Assembly (NCBI GenBank): GCA_002299795.1
Contig: DBNP01000029.1
Span: 1 to 22,575 of the forward strand
DNA from: Candidatus Saccharibacteria bacterium UBA669
Lineage (GTDB): Bacteria; Patescibacteriota; Saccharimonadia; Saccharimonadales; Saccharimonadaceae
Length of the DNA: 22,575 nucleotides
Direction: 5' to 3'
Shown here piece after piece: positions 14,935-21,439 of this stretch. Numbering within the stretch: the stretch's first letter is position 1; every line of letters starts with the position of its first letter. The translations under genes were made by a program, and so were the position numbers. The notes beneath the pieces are model-generated. The model was not told the DNA's origin. It did not search any database and was given only the letters and a program-made list of their open reading frames with translations.

Positions 14935-14963
14935 TTGACTTTTTACACATAATGTGCCAAAAT
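14935..14963 (+). promoter_or_regulatory. Promoter of the 467-aa gene / plsC operon
   Basis: The -35 TTGACT (14935-14940) and -10 CAAAAT (14958-14963) have a 17-nt spacer ending TGC. The -10 is non-consensus at its first two positions, but the extended element supports it. Predicted leader length is about 55 nt. Confidence 0.6.
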
Positions 14964-14988
14964 AGCTTAGAATTACTCGTACCCTCAA

Positions 14989-15003
14989 GGGCGCGTAACG
15001 CCC
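14989..15003 (+). other. Leader hairpin before the 467-aa gene
   Basis: GGGCG (14989-14993) and CGCCC (14999-15003) form a 5-bp GC stem with a 5-nt loop, between the promoter and the AGAGAGGT ribosome site. There is no U-tract. A similar hairpin sits in the leader of the 4064-4612 gene. Confidence 0.4.
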
Positions 15004-15025
15004 CTTCCAAACCAAGAGAGGTGCC

Positions 15026-16429
15026 ATGAAGCACACGACTCGAAATGCAACACTCGGCCTAGCGGGGCTGACTGATCGGTGTCGGCCTGCGCTCGCGCGG
15101 TTCGGCCGTCGCGGTACAGGCGTCATCATCACAACCCCTGGTCTCACGACCGCGATCGATGCAGGAAGCGGCTTGCCGTTTTTCCCGCTCGACGAGGTGT
15201 TTGTTGGTAGCCCTGTGCTACTCGGTATCGGAACGCCAAATAGCTACCTGGTGGTTCCTTCAATCGATGGGGACAACACCAAAAAGCTCGCCGCCTTCAT
15301 GTTTTGGCGGCAAAAAGCTGTCGTTGTCCCCACCAAGGGACGCGTCCAGGCTGGCGTGCTGTTCGAGCTCACCGGTCTGCCCGAGAGCCAAGTCGCACTG
15401 CTACAAATGGCCGTGCAAGCGGTCAGAGGTAAGCGCGGCGCCAGCTGCGCACGCCAATGTGCGCACGCACTCCACCTGGCCAATTTCCGGCTCGGTGGTG
15501 GACGGTCACTGGAGCGTATCTACCGCCCTTCCCGGCTTGCCAGTCTCATCTGGCGTTTTGGCCTGGAGTATGAAGATGCTACCGGCGTACACCCGGTTGC
15601 CTTGCGAGTGATCCATGCCAGCCCGACCGGGTTTGGCGATCACTTCGTCGGCGTCTGGAAACGTGAGGCCAACGCCGCCTGCCGTGCTGCCGAAAAGCAG
15701 TACCGCAAGCGTCGCCCTACGACCAAGCCGCCGATCTTTGAGCCGGCCAAGCTGCCCGCACTCAACCCAGAGCGCTGGACAGGGCCTGTTGTTGAGATCG
15801 GCATCGCCCGCTCCAACCGACTTGGGGCAAACCTTACGTTTTTGGCTGGCCAAAAGCCGGTGTACGTGGCGAAGCTCCCTGGGCTTGCAGCCATTCCGGC
15901 TCTTCGCATGCCGCTCAAGCCGTTCCCGGTCATCAAAGACAAGGTGACATGGCTCAAGCGGCACGTGCTGTTTGCGCGGCCAGTGATTACACTCATCAAC
16001 CGCTCCCGCGTAGCGGCGATTGACTGGTATGTCGATGGACTGAAAGCCGACATGGCAATCGACATGCTCACACCGAGTCCTAGCGCCGATCACGACACAG
16101 CAACACTGTACAACTGTGTTGTTACGAGTAGTGAGATGCGCTTGACCGCGCTGCACACCAACGAGACCCGCGACCAGCAGTCAAAGCTGATCCACCGTCT
16201 CAACTGGGTCGCAGCCAAGCACGTGCTATTGAGTGACTACGACCCGAATGTCGTGTTCGCCTGCGAGCTGTGGGCGTACCGCGACAGTAACGGTCAGCCT
16301 GTGCTGTGCATCAACAACAATTCCGGTACCTACAAGCCGTCACCAGAACGTATGGAGGCCTTTGCGGGTCACCTGCGGCAGGTGTTCGGCGTGCAGGTAC
16401 AGACGTTTACGATGGGAGAAGCAATATGA
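15026..16429 (+). CDS. Unknown 467-aa protein coupled to plsC
   Basis: I do not recognise a family with confidence. The protein is basic and GC-rich in coding, with no membrane segment or signal peptide. A basic region spans about residues 205-235 (KREANAACRAAEKQYRKRR). The C-terminal part reads CELWAYRDSNGQPVLCINNNSGTYKPSPERMEAF, which resembles an NNxSGxYxPS motif seen near the C-terminus of assorted bacterial proteins of poorly known role. A clear AGAGAGGT ribosome site precedes the ATG. The TGA stop overlaps the ATG of plsC (ATGA), so the two are translationally coupled; this hints at a lipid- or envelope-related job but does not prove it. Confidence 0.85.
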   Translation: MKHTTRNATLGLAGLTDRCRPALARFGRRGTGVIITTPGLTTAIDAGSGLPFFPLDEVFVGSPVLLGIGTPNSYLVVPSIDGDNTKKLAAFMFWRQKAVVVPTKGRVQAGVLFELTGLPESQVALLQMAVQAVRGKRGASCARQCAHALHLANFRLGGGRSLERIYRPSRLASLIWRFGLEYEDATGVHPVALRVIHASPTGFGDHFVGVWKREANAACRAAEKQYRKRRPTTKPPIFEPAKLPALNPERWTGPVVEIGIARSNRLGANLTFLAGQKPVYVAKLPGLAAIPALRMPLKPFPVIKDKVTWLKRHVLFARPVITLINRSRVAAIDWYVDGLKADMAIDMLTPSPSADHDTATLYNCVVTSSEMRLTALHTNETRDQQSKLIHRLNWVAAKHVLLSDYDPNVVFACELWAYRDSNGQPVLCINNNSGTYKPSPERMEAFAGHLRQVFGVQVQTFTMGEAI

Positions 16430-17076
16430 CACGACCACGCGGCCTCCAGCCGCAGGCATGGTTCGTGACGCGAATCGGCCGACCACTGCTGCGTTTGTCC
16501 GCAAAGTGGCGGATCTTCCACGTCAGCGTCTATGGGCGTAGGCACATCCCCACTCGTGGCGCGGCCATCATCGCCTGCAACCACCAGTCGTTCGCCGATC
16601 CAGTGGTTGTGTGGGGCTCGGTCTCACGCAATCTGGTGGCGGTCGCCATGAAAGAGCTGTGGCGCACGCCGCTCGTGCTGCTCATGTGGCTGCTCGGTCA
16701 TATTCCGATTGACCGAGGCAACCGCACGTCCGGCGCCAAGACGCGTCAACGTATGACGCGCGTGGTTCGTGCTGGTGGCCTACTGCTGATCTTTCCCGAG
16801 GGCAAGTGCTCACGGGATGGCAAGCGGCTACCGCTCAAGCCCGGCGCGACCGACATCGCATGGGAAACAGGAGTGCCCGTCATCCCCGCCGGGATCGCTG
16901 GCACCAACGCCGTGTGGCCGCTTGGTCGTCGGCGACTGAACCGGGACGAGCACGTTGTGCTTGTGTACGGAGAGCCTCTCTCACCAAATGCCTTCCACTC
17001 GGCCAATGAGATGAAAGACGCGCTCGCAGAGCGTATCGATCAGCTCATGGCTGAGGCACAGAGGCGTCGCAACTAG
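16426..17076 (+). CDS. plsC: PlsC-type 1-acylglycerol-3-phosphate acyltransferase
   Basis: This 216-aa acyltransferase of the PlsC/LPLAT family would add the second acyl chain to lysophosphatidic acid or a related acceptor at the inner face of the membrane. The catalytic HX4D is H53-QSFA-D58 in CNHQSFADP, and the acceptor-binding motif is F123-P-E-G126. A hydrophobic stretch (TPLVLLMWLLGHIPIDRGN) lies between them, as in the family. An earlier in-frame codon at 16306 is rejected: ATG 16426 has a GGGAGAA ribosome site and makes a 4-base ATGA overlap with the upstream gene. A strong terminator follows. Confidence 0.92.
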   Translation: MTRPRGLQPQAWFVTRIGRPLLRLSAKWRIFHVSVYGRRHIPTRGAAIIACNHQSFADPVVVWGSVSRNLVAVAMKELWRTPLVLLMWLLGHIPIDRGNRTSGAKTRQRMTRVVRAGGLLLIFPEGKCSRDGKRLPLKPGATDIAWETGVPVIPAGIAGTNAVWPLGRRRLNRDEHVVLVYGEPLSPNAFHSANEMKDALAERIDQLMAEAQRRRN

Positions 17077-17093
17077 CGCAGACGATGCGCACC

Positions 17094-17120
17094 GCCCCGA
17101 GTGCAAACTCGGGGCCTTTT
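17094..17120 (+). terminator. Intrinsic terminator after plsC
   Basis: A 9-bp perfect stem (17094-17102 with 17107-17115, core CCCCGAGT/ACTCGGGG) with a GCAA tetraloop is followed by TTTT and more pyrimidines. It ends the 15026-17076 operon. Confidence 0.9.
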
Positions 17121-17133
17121 CTATATCCATAGC

Positions 17134-17162
17134 TTGACTTTTTAAAGTTTTTATGCTATATT
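17134..17162 (+). promoter_or_regulatory. Complete promoter of the 350-aa / nuclease-like operon
   Basis: The -35 TTGACT (17134-17139) and -10 TATATT (17157-17162) have a 17-nt spacer ending TGC. It begins 14 bases past the plsC terminator. Predicted leader length is about 18 nt without a Shine-Dalgarno. A second TATACA (17174-17179) ending 8 nt before the ATG could give a leaderless form. Confidence 0.75.
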
Positions 17163-17187
17163 TTAACAAACGATATACAAGACAAAC

Positions 17188-18240
17188 ATGCCAGCCGCCA
17201 CTACTCACGAATCAGTTGATCCTACCCGGCCCCCCCATGAGGCTGATGTTGCTGGCGAGCTACTCACCCCTCCTCTGGAGCAAAAGATCGGCCAACAAAC
17301 CATCGATACTCATGCGCTCGATGCAGCGCTCACCGCAGAACACATAAATGCTATTACGGTCAAGGCGCCTTCTATCGTGGATCAATATCGTTACTTTTCA
17401 AAAGCGAACACTGCAAAACAGTCTAAGGCTCGCAGCAGCTACTACAGTGGCTTCATCGAGCCGCTTGAACAGCTTATCGACACATACTACTCTACCGGCA
17501 AGGCATACGGTGAAATGTGCAGTGACTTTGAAAAATATCTGCCCAAAAAGAATGTGGAATTCATGAATCTAGTTAAAATCGAGGTTCAGGGCATTCTTAT
17601 GCGCAATGCCGTAGCTGCATACTGTGCTGCAAATGAGCTGTCGTTCGCCCTTCCTTCCCAAGACCAAATAATGCTCGGCGCCAACGCGGTCGTCAATGGG
17701 AATGCTTTACGGGTTTACATAGGAACGGACAAAAAAAGAGGAGTTATCCCGCAATATCAACTTTACGTCGATTCTCGCGGCCTCGAAGAACTTCATGTGT
17801 ATCCAGATATGATAAGAGACTCGTCGATTGCCTTCCTGCTCACTTCTATCAACGCGAAGCGGACGCAAAAAACTCCCACAGTATCACAAAAACACACAGT
17901 GCCTCACAAAGTTAAAGGTCACGTCGTCGATATTCATCAAGATCCCCATGCTCGAACTACTCCTATCATTGCAAGCATGCCGACTCACACAGTTGGTCTT
18001 GTCGAAAATTATCAAGAATCTCCGTATAAATATCCCGATGATATTGTCAACACCGCCCCCGAGCAAATCTTGTCTATGATTATCAATGATGCACTAGAAG
18101 GCAAGTTAATCGACGGGTACAAACTGACACGTGAAGATGCGCAAAAGCTAATCATAGGCTCGATTGATATCGACGATCCGGGATATATCACTACCCTAAG
18201 CGTCTCGCTGCTTACGCATGTGGGGCTAAGCTTAGGATGA
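17188..18240 (+). CDS. Unknown 350-aa protein, partner of a nuclease-like gene
   Basis: No family is recognised. There is no signal peptide or membrane helix. Residues 1-50 are polar and acidic. About 60-165 looks helical, with many Tyr and Lys (YRYFSKANTAKQSKARSSYYSG, FEKYLPKKNVEFMNLVKIEV). About 165-215 looks strand-rich (LRVYIGTDKKRG, YQLYVDSRGLEELHVYP). A polar His/Pro/Thr-rich linker (about 225-280) leads to a helical C-terminus. The stop codon overlaps the ATG of the next gene (ATGA), so the two proteins are coupled and probably act together. Codon use is more AT-rich than in the plsC operon just upstream, which fits a separate origin. Confidence 0.85.
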   Translation: MPAATTHESVDPTRPPHEADVAGELLTPPLEQKIGQQTIDTHALDAALTAEHINAITVKAPSIVDQYRYFSKANTAKQSKARSSYYSGFIEPLEQLIDTYYSTGKAYGEMCSDFEKYLPKKNVEFMNLVKIEVQGILMRNAVAAYCAANELSFALPSQDQIMLGANAVVNGNALRVYIGTDKKRGVIPQYQLYVDSRGLEELHVYPDMIRDSSIAFLLTSINAKRTQKTPTVSQKHTVPHKVKGHVVDIHQDPHARTTPIIASMPTHTVGLVENYQESPYKYPDDIVNTAPEQILSMIINDALEGKLIDGYKLTREDAQKLIIGSIDIDDPGYITTLSVSLLTHVGLSLG

Positions 18241-18737
18241 GCCCCCTCGCCATGGTGAAACAACTTAGTGGCCATATCCGCACGAGTGGACTACGAGACT
18301 TTCTCGTGTATGCATACGAATGGAGCCACCCTGAAGCTCCTGGCAGCCAAACATTCACTGACACTATCATGGATTCCATTTCTGGTTTTCGCGTTGAGGC
18401 CTCCGTTGCCAAACTGGCACGCGCCGCTGGCTATGAAGTGCGAGAAGCCACGCGCAAAGAGGATGCCATGGGTGCCGATCTCTTTATTGATGGCCTACCG
18501 TTTGACTGTAAAGCGTCTCAGAAGGGCGCTGCCAAGCATGCCAGAGAGGAACACCGCAAACGTTCCAGCTCTCCGAACCGTTTTCGGTCAATTCTTCTCG
18601 TTCCACCAATTACTGAAAAAGACTTCGCTGGCGAGCTAGTCATCAGCGATCAGACTGCCGGGCGTCTCGTCGAAACGACCAACTTCCGCGAGATGATTGA
18701 CGGCGCGGTCGCTAAATACCTCGATATGCCGCAGTAA
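18237..18737 (+). CDS. Small PD-(D/E)XK nuclease-like protein
   Basis: This 166-aa protein has the layout of a minimal restriction-endonuclease fold. E54 sits in a first helix (RVEASVAKLARAAGYEVREA), D81 follows in GADLFIDG, and D90-C-K92 takes the place of the (D/E)XK strand (LPFDCKAS), nine residues after D81. This spacing is normal for PD-(D/E)XK enzymes, with Asp in place of Glu in the last motif. A basic stretch (AKHAREEHRKRSSSPNRFRS) follows and could touch DNA. No specificity domain is present. It overlaps the 350-aa gene by 4 bases. A repair, anti-phage or mobile-element role is possible; none is shown by sequence alone. Confidence 0.72.
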   Translation: MSPLAMVKQLSGHIRTSGLRDFLVYAYEWSHPEAPGSQTFTDTIMDSISGFRVEASVAKLARAAGYEVREATRKEDAMGADLFIDGLPFDCKASQKGAAKHAREEHRKRSSSPNRFRSILLVPPITEKDFAGELVISDQTAGRLVETTNFREMIDGAVAKYLDMPQ

Positions 18738-18785
18738 CATAGCAGGTATAGCGCCTACCACGATAAAATAATCTATGCCGCTAGT

Positions 18786-19373
18786 TCAGGCGCGTGTGCC
18801 AAACTCAGCAGGAACCGGGTCACCAAACCGCACCTCGGGGATATCAATCACCCCACGTACCGTCATGTGTGGAAACAGCTGTTGATAGATGACATCCGCA
18901 CCACCAAACACTCCGTCCTGCCAAGAGAACCCGAGCGTCCTCGCAGCCCGCTTCACCGCTTCTTCGCTTGCGCCCTCAATCTCAATATATGGGTTCATCC
19001 ACGGCCACTCGTCGATCACCACCTCGCAGCCGTCAAACTGCCATGTCTCACGCTTACTCTCCTGATAGGTCTGCACTGTCAAGCCACAGGCTTTTAGGAT
19101 GTCGAGTGTGGTAGTAAAGTCACTCACCACTACTTCGTGCTCACTGGCGCTGTGTGCTTGATTGCCATGAAATTGTTTGTAGGTCAGTGTGACCTTGTCG
19201 CCTTCGTCACGTAGACGCAGAAACGCATCATCATCTGCCATCTGCGCAGTCTCTACCAACACCCGCCGCATCATGCGCATAGGGCTAGCACAAACGGCAC
19301 CCGCAGCAGTGAGCCGTGTGCGCACGTCTTCGATATCAATATCAATAAATTTCACTTCGATTTCTGGCTTCAT
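18786..19373 (-). CDS. CYTH domain protein (triphosphate tunnel enzyme family)
   Basis: This 195-aa protein starts with the CYTH signature ExExK (E4-I-E6-V-K8) and has the expected charged strands: FLRLRDEGDKVTLTYKQ, SEHEVVV, KRETWQFDGCEVVIDEWPW and YIEIEG. The family includes class IV adenylate cyclase (CyaB), thiamine triphosphatase and inorganic triphosphatase. All bind a triphosphate in a beta tunnel with divalent metals, and the exact substrate cannot be read from the sequence. TATACT ends 6 nt before the ATG, so the mRNA is probably leaderless. The 48-base gap to the converging nuclease-like gene has no clear terminator. Confidence 0.88.
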   Translation of the reverse strand: MKPEIEVKFIDIDIEDVRTRLTAAGAVCASPMRMMRRVLVETAQMADDDAFLRLRDEGDKVTLTYKQFHGNQAHSASEHEVVVSDFTTTLDILKACGLTVQTYQESKRETWQFDGCEVVIDEWPWMNPYIEIEGASEEAVKRAARTLGFSWQDGVFGGADVIYQQLFPHMTVRGVIDIPEVRFGDPVPAEFGTRA

Positions 19374-19379
19374 ATCACT

Positions 19380-19385
19380 AGTATA
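19380..19385 (-). promoter_or_regulatory. -10 element of the CYTH gene, leaderless type
   Basis: TATACT on the minus strand ends 6 nt before the ATG at 19373, in the 14-base gap after the preceding gene. Confidence 0.6.
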
Positions 19386-19387
19386 GA

Positions 19388-19765
19388 CTACTCCTCAAAG
19401 CTAGTTGGAAAGTTGTTGAGGCTACGATATTCGATAGGCCTACCAGCCGCTTTGGCGTTGTCGATACCATACTGCATGCCGCGACTAATCCCCTGGTCTA
19501 TATACACTACGGTGCGCTCAGCAAACATGCCGATGGCCAGACCGGCCTCAATCCCGATGTGGCGTTCAAGCGGCACCGTGTCGTCGAGCATCTGTGTGTA
19601 TAACAAGTGGCTGGCAAACGGTGCCTCGTGGTGATTCATCAGCGCATCACGCATCGCTTCCATGGCATAGTCGCGATTAGCTCGTAGCCCTTCCTCAGTA
19701 TCGGCCGCAAATGGACTTTCTAGTAATACAAATGCCGGTGGTCTCTCTCCCCTATCGCTCATCAT
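19388..19765 (-). CDS. DUF7768/DUF4406-like, deoxyribosyltransferase-fold protein
   Basis: This 125-aa protein resembles small phage and bacterial proteins of the nucleoside 2-deoxyribosyltransferase-like fold. It has an N-terminal VLLESPFAAD strand-loop, NRDYAMEAMRDAL, then PFASHLLYTQMLDD and RHIGIEAGLAIGMFAERTVVYIDQGISRGMQYGID. In relatives the SHL and GISxGM segments line the putative nucleotide or base pocket, but function is mostly unknown. A GAGGGGAAG ribosome site precedes two adjacent ATGs (19765 and 19762); either may be used. A TACAAT with TGA extension at 19802-19807 is the likely -10 and overlaps the T-rich end of the terminator upstream. Confidence 0.75.
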   Translation of the reverse strand: MMSDRGERPPAFVLLESPFAADTEEGLRANRDYAMEAMRDALMNHHEAPFASHLLYTQMLDDTVPLERHIGIEAGLAIGMFAERTVVYIDQGISRGMQYGIDNAKAAGRPIEYRSLNNFPTSFEE

Positions 19766-19821
19766 TCTTCCCCTCTATCGCCACCCAGACTATTTGTCGC
19801 TATTGTATCACAATAAAATAC

Positions 19822-19857
19822 GGCCGTGTGCGCACTCGTGAGAGTACGTACACGGCC
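19822..19857 (-). terminator. Terminator of the unknown gene 19864-20334
   Basis: GGCCGTGT (19822-19829) pairs with ACACGGCC (19850-19857), and an inner ACTC/GAGT pair is separated by a symmetrical 4x4 internal loop. On the minus strand it is followed by GTATTTTATT. It begins 6 bases after the stop codon and shares the GCCGTG arm with the terminator at 4015-4055. Confidence 0.85.
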
Positions 19858-19863
19858 AAGCTC

Positions 19864-20334
19864 CTACAGATCGTTGACGTTTTTGACGGGCAGCTCGATC
19901 GGCTTGTTGTCTGCTCGGACAGTCAGCATTGCCGGCAGCTGCAGAGCCTGTACCGCGTTCATAACGCGCACTCGGAACACCCGGCCGACCATGAATGGTG
20001 GGGGATTACCCGCCTTCACTACTTCCACTTCGAACGAACGACTGACCATGACATCGTAGAGCTCGGCCAACCGCAGACCGCCCTCGCCGGCCATTCGGTC
20101 AGCGATGTCAGGGTCGAGGATATTGAGCGTGAGCAGCAGCCACATGGTATAGTGTGGCGCCACGAGCACGTAGTCGTCGCTCTGCGTCAGCTCGTAATGA
20201 TCGTCAAGTGCGATCAGTGCCGCCAGCGCAACGAGCAGATCCCTGCGAAACTTGCACGTGCGAACCTCAGCGGCAGCGGCGTTCAGTGCGGCATCGTGAC
20301 CGCGGCCAAATACCAAGTCATCAGTTGATGCCAT
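19864..20334 (-). CDS. Unknown GC-rich 156-aa protein
   Basis: No family is recognised. The protein has a helical, Ala/Leu-rich N-terminal half (AALNAAAAEVRTCKFRRDLLVALAALIALDD, then HYTMWLLLTLNILDPDIADR). The C-terminal half looks strand-rich (SRSFEVEVVKAG, FRVRVMNAV, MLTVRADNKPIEL). The hydrophobic stretches are short and broken by charges, so it is probably soluble. A complete promoter, a roughly 40-nt leader with an AGGTG ribosome site and a strong terminator make it a single-gene unit, built like the unknown gene at 4064-4612, although the proteins share no visible similarity. Confidence 0.75.
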   Translation of the reverse strand: MASTDDLVFGRGHDAALNAAAAEVRTCKFRRDLLVALAALIALDDHYELTQSDDYVLVAPHYTMWLLLTLNILDPDIADRMAGEGGLRLAELYDVMVSRSFEVEVVKAGNPPPFMVGRVFRVRVMNAVQALQLPAMLTVRADNKPIELPVKNVNDL

Positions 20335-20378
20335 TGGAAATGCACCTGCTTCCTGGATTGTAGGGGTACTAATACAGT

Positions 20379-20407
20379 ATTATACAAAGTTTATTGATAT
20401 ACGTCAA
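20379..20407 (-). promoter_or_regulatory. Complete promoter of the unknown gene 19864-20334
   Basis: The -35 TTGACG (20402-20407) and -10 TATAAT (20379-20384) on the minus strand have a 17-nt spacer. The -35 starts one base past the stop codon of the upstream DUF84 gene. Confidence 0.8.
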
Positions 20408-20408
20408 G

Positions 20409-20936
20409 CTACAGCTGCAACGCTACGCGGTAGGCCGCATCTTCAAGCAGCATCGCCCGCGTGATAGTACCGCCGGTTATCAGCGGATACGGGTCTTTCA
20501 GCTCGCTCCCGTAGCGCTGCTGCATCATCACCCCAAAATCCGGATATACCGCTGGCACCAGCTCGACAATCTCGGGAGGAAACTCCACGTCGACATCGAG
20601 CCCCATTTTGCGCACACCGCCAACCCGCTCAATAATCACAATCGAAAGGCCACGAAAGCCAAGTGCGGCGTGCAGCGTGTCATTGCCGCTCTCAATCGTC
20701 GCCAAATACTCGCCCGCTGCAGCGCCACTAATCTTCTGTAGTTGAGCATGGCGATTCGTCGCACCCCGAACTGTCTCATCAAGACTCAGCGGCTGCTCGT
20801 TGACGCCACTTGCTGTTGTGTACCCGACAACATTAACCTCATGCCCCGCACGTACCATGGCACGGTGCAACGCCTCAAGCTTGATGGGGCTCTGGCTACT
20901 GACGTGCATACGTGATATTTGCTCCGAACTACTCAT
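20409..20936 (-). CDS. DUF84/YjjX-type inosine/xanthosine triphosphatase
   Basis: This 175-aa protein matches the DUF84 NTPase family, which hydrolyses non-canonical purine triphosphates (ITP, XTP) to keep them out of RNA and DNA. Motifs seen are VSSQSPIKLEALHRA near the N-terminus, SGVNEQPLSLDETVRGATNRH (about 43-63) and the EYLATIESGND segment around E82. The C-terminus is usual for the family, with a VELVP/YPDFGVMM stretch and GGTITRAMLLEDA. The start at 20936 is supported by TACACT ending 6 nt upstream; an internal ATG at residue 10 lies closer to the usual family start and cannot be excluded. Confidence 0.87.
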   Translation of the reverse strand: MSSSEQISRMHVSSQSPIKLEALHRAMVRAGHEVNVVGYTTASGVNEQPLSLDETVRGATNRHAQLQKISGAAAGEYLATIESGNDTLHAALGFRGLSIVIIERVGGVRKMGLDVDVEFPPEIVELVPAVYPDFGVMMQQRYGSELKDPYPLITGGTITRAMLLEDAAYRVALQL

Positions 20937-20942
20937 ACAACC

Positions 20943-20948
20943 AGTGTA
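20943..20948 (-). promoter_or_regulatory. -10 element of the DUF84 gene, leaderless type
   Basis: TACACT on the minus strand ends 6 nt before the ATG at 20936. Confidence 0.45.
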
Positions 20949-21029
20949 GCCTACGGTCTATAAAAATACAGCCCTGTGACGCACACTATTTTGCGCTACT
21001 CAAAGCTGTAGTGCTTATCGTCACACCTA

Positions 21030-21038
21030 TGATACACT
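21030..21038 (+). promoter_or_regulatory. Extended -10 promoter of the 21045 gene, leaderless type
   Basis: TGA-TACACT ends 6 nt before the ATG at 21045. No Shine-Dalgarno is present. Confidence 0.5.
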
Positions 21039-21044
21039 GCGCAT

Positions 21045-21425
21045 ATGAGATCACTTAAATCACTTTCGACGTATGAGATATTGACGGGCATCATGATAAT
21101 TTGCACCGTCGTGTTACCGACTGCTGCTATGGTGTATGTTGACTTTCAAATGTGGCTGGAGGTAAAGGAGAATCCACAATCAGCCGGAACCGTCGGTCTC
21201 ATCGGATTTGCAGCGCTACCGGCGATGCTTGCCATCGTCGTCGGTGTCATATTCAACACAATAAACTTTATCGTTGCGACCATAAAGCTACTTACTATGG
21301 CTGACAAGACTTCCGACCGCTACAGATCATATAGCAGGGTTGCGGTCATCAGTCTTGCGGTTGGTATTCTTACCGTCTGGTTCATTTTTAACCCCATCCA
21401 TATATACAATCCACCCGCGAGATAA
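21045..21425 (+). CDS. Small three-helix membrane protein, unknown function
   Basis: This 126-aa protein has three predicted membrane helices: about residues 11-31 (EILTGIMIICTVVLPTAAMVYV), 49-79 (VGLIGFAALPAMLAIVVGVIFNTINFIVAT) and 97-116 (RVAVISLAVGILTVWFIF). Short loops are charged, and there is no cleaved signal peptide. No family is recognised. It is expressed alone from a probably leaderless promoter and converges on the ribonucleotide reductase gene, 14 bases away, with no visible terminator between them. Confidence 0.78.
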   Translation: MRSLKSLSTYEILTGIMIICTVVLPTAAMVYVDFQMWLEVKENPQSAGTVGLIGFAALPAMLAIVVGVIFNTINFIVATIKLLTMADKTSDRYRSYSRVAVISLAVGILTVWFIFNPIHIYNPPAR

Positions 21426-21439
21426 GCGGCCAATACCTG

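Noticed and set aside
14899..15147. N-terminal extension of the NRAMP protein by 83 residues
   Set aside because: It would cross the divergent promoter and overlap the 467-aa gene antisense; its residues do not look like a membrane protein N-terminus.
20975..21025. TGTGACG/CGTCACA 7-bp inverted repeat between the DUF84 and 21045 genes
   Set aside because: A 37-nt spacer and short arms make it weak, and it fits neither a terminator nor a compact operator.
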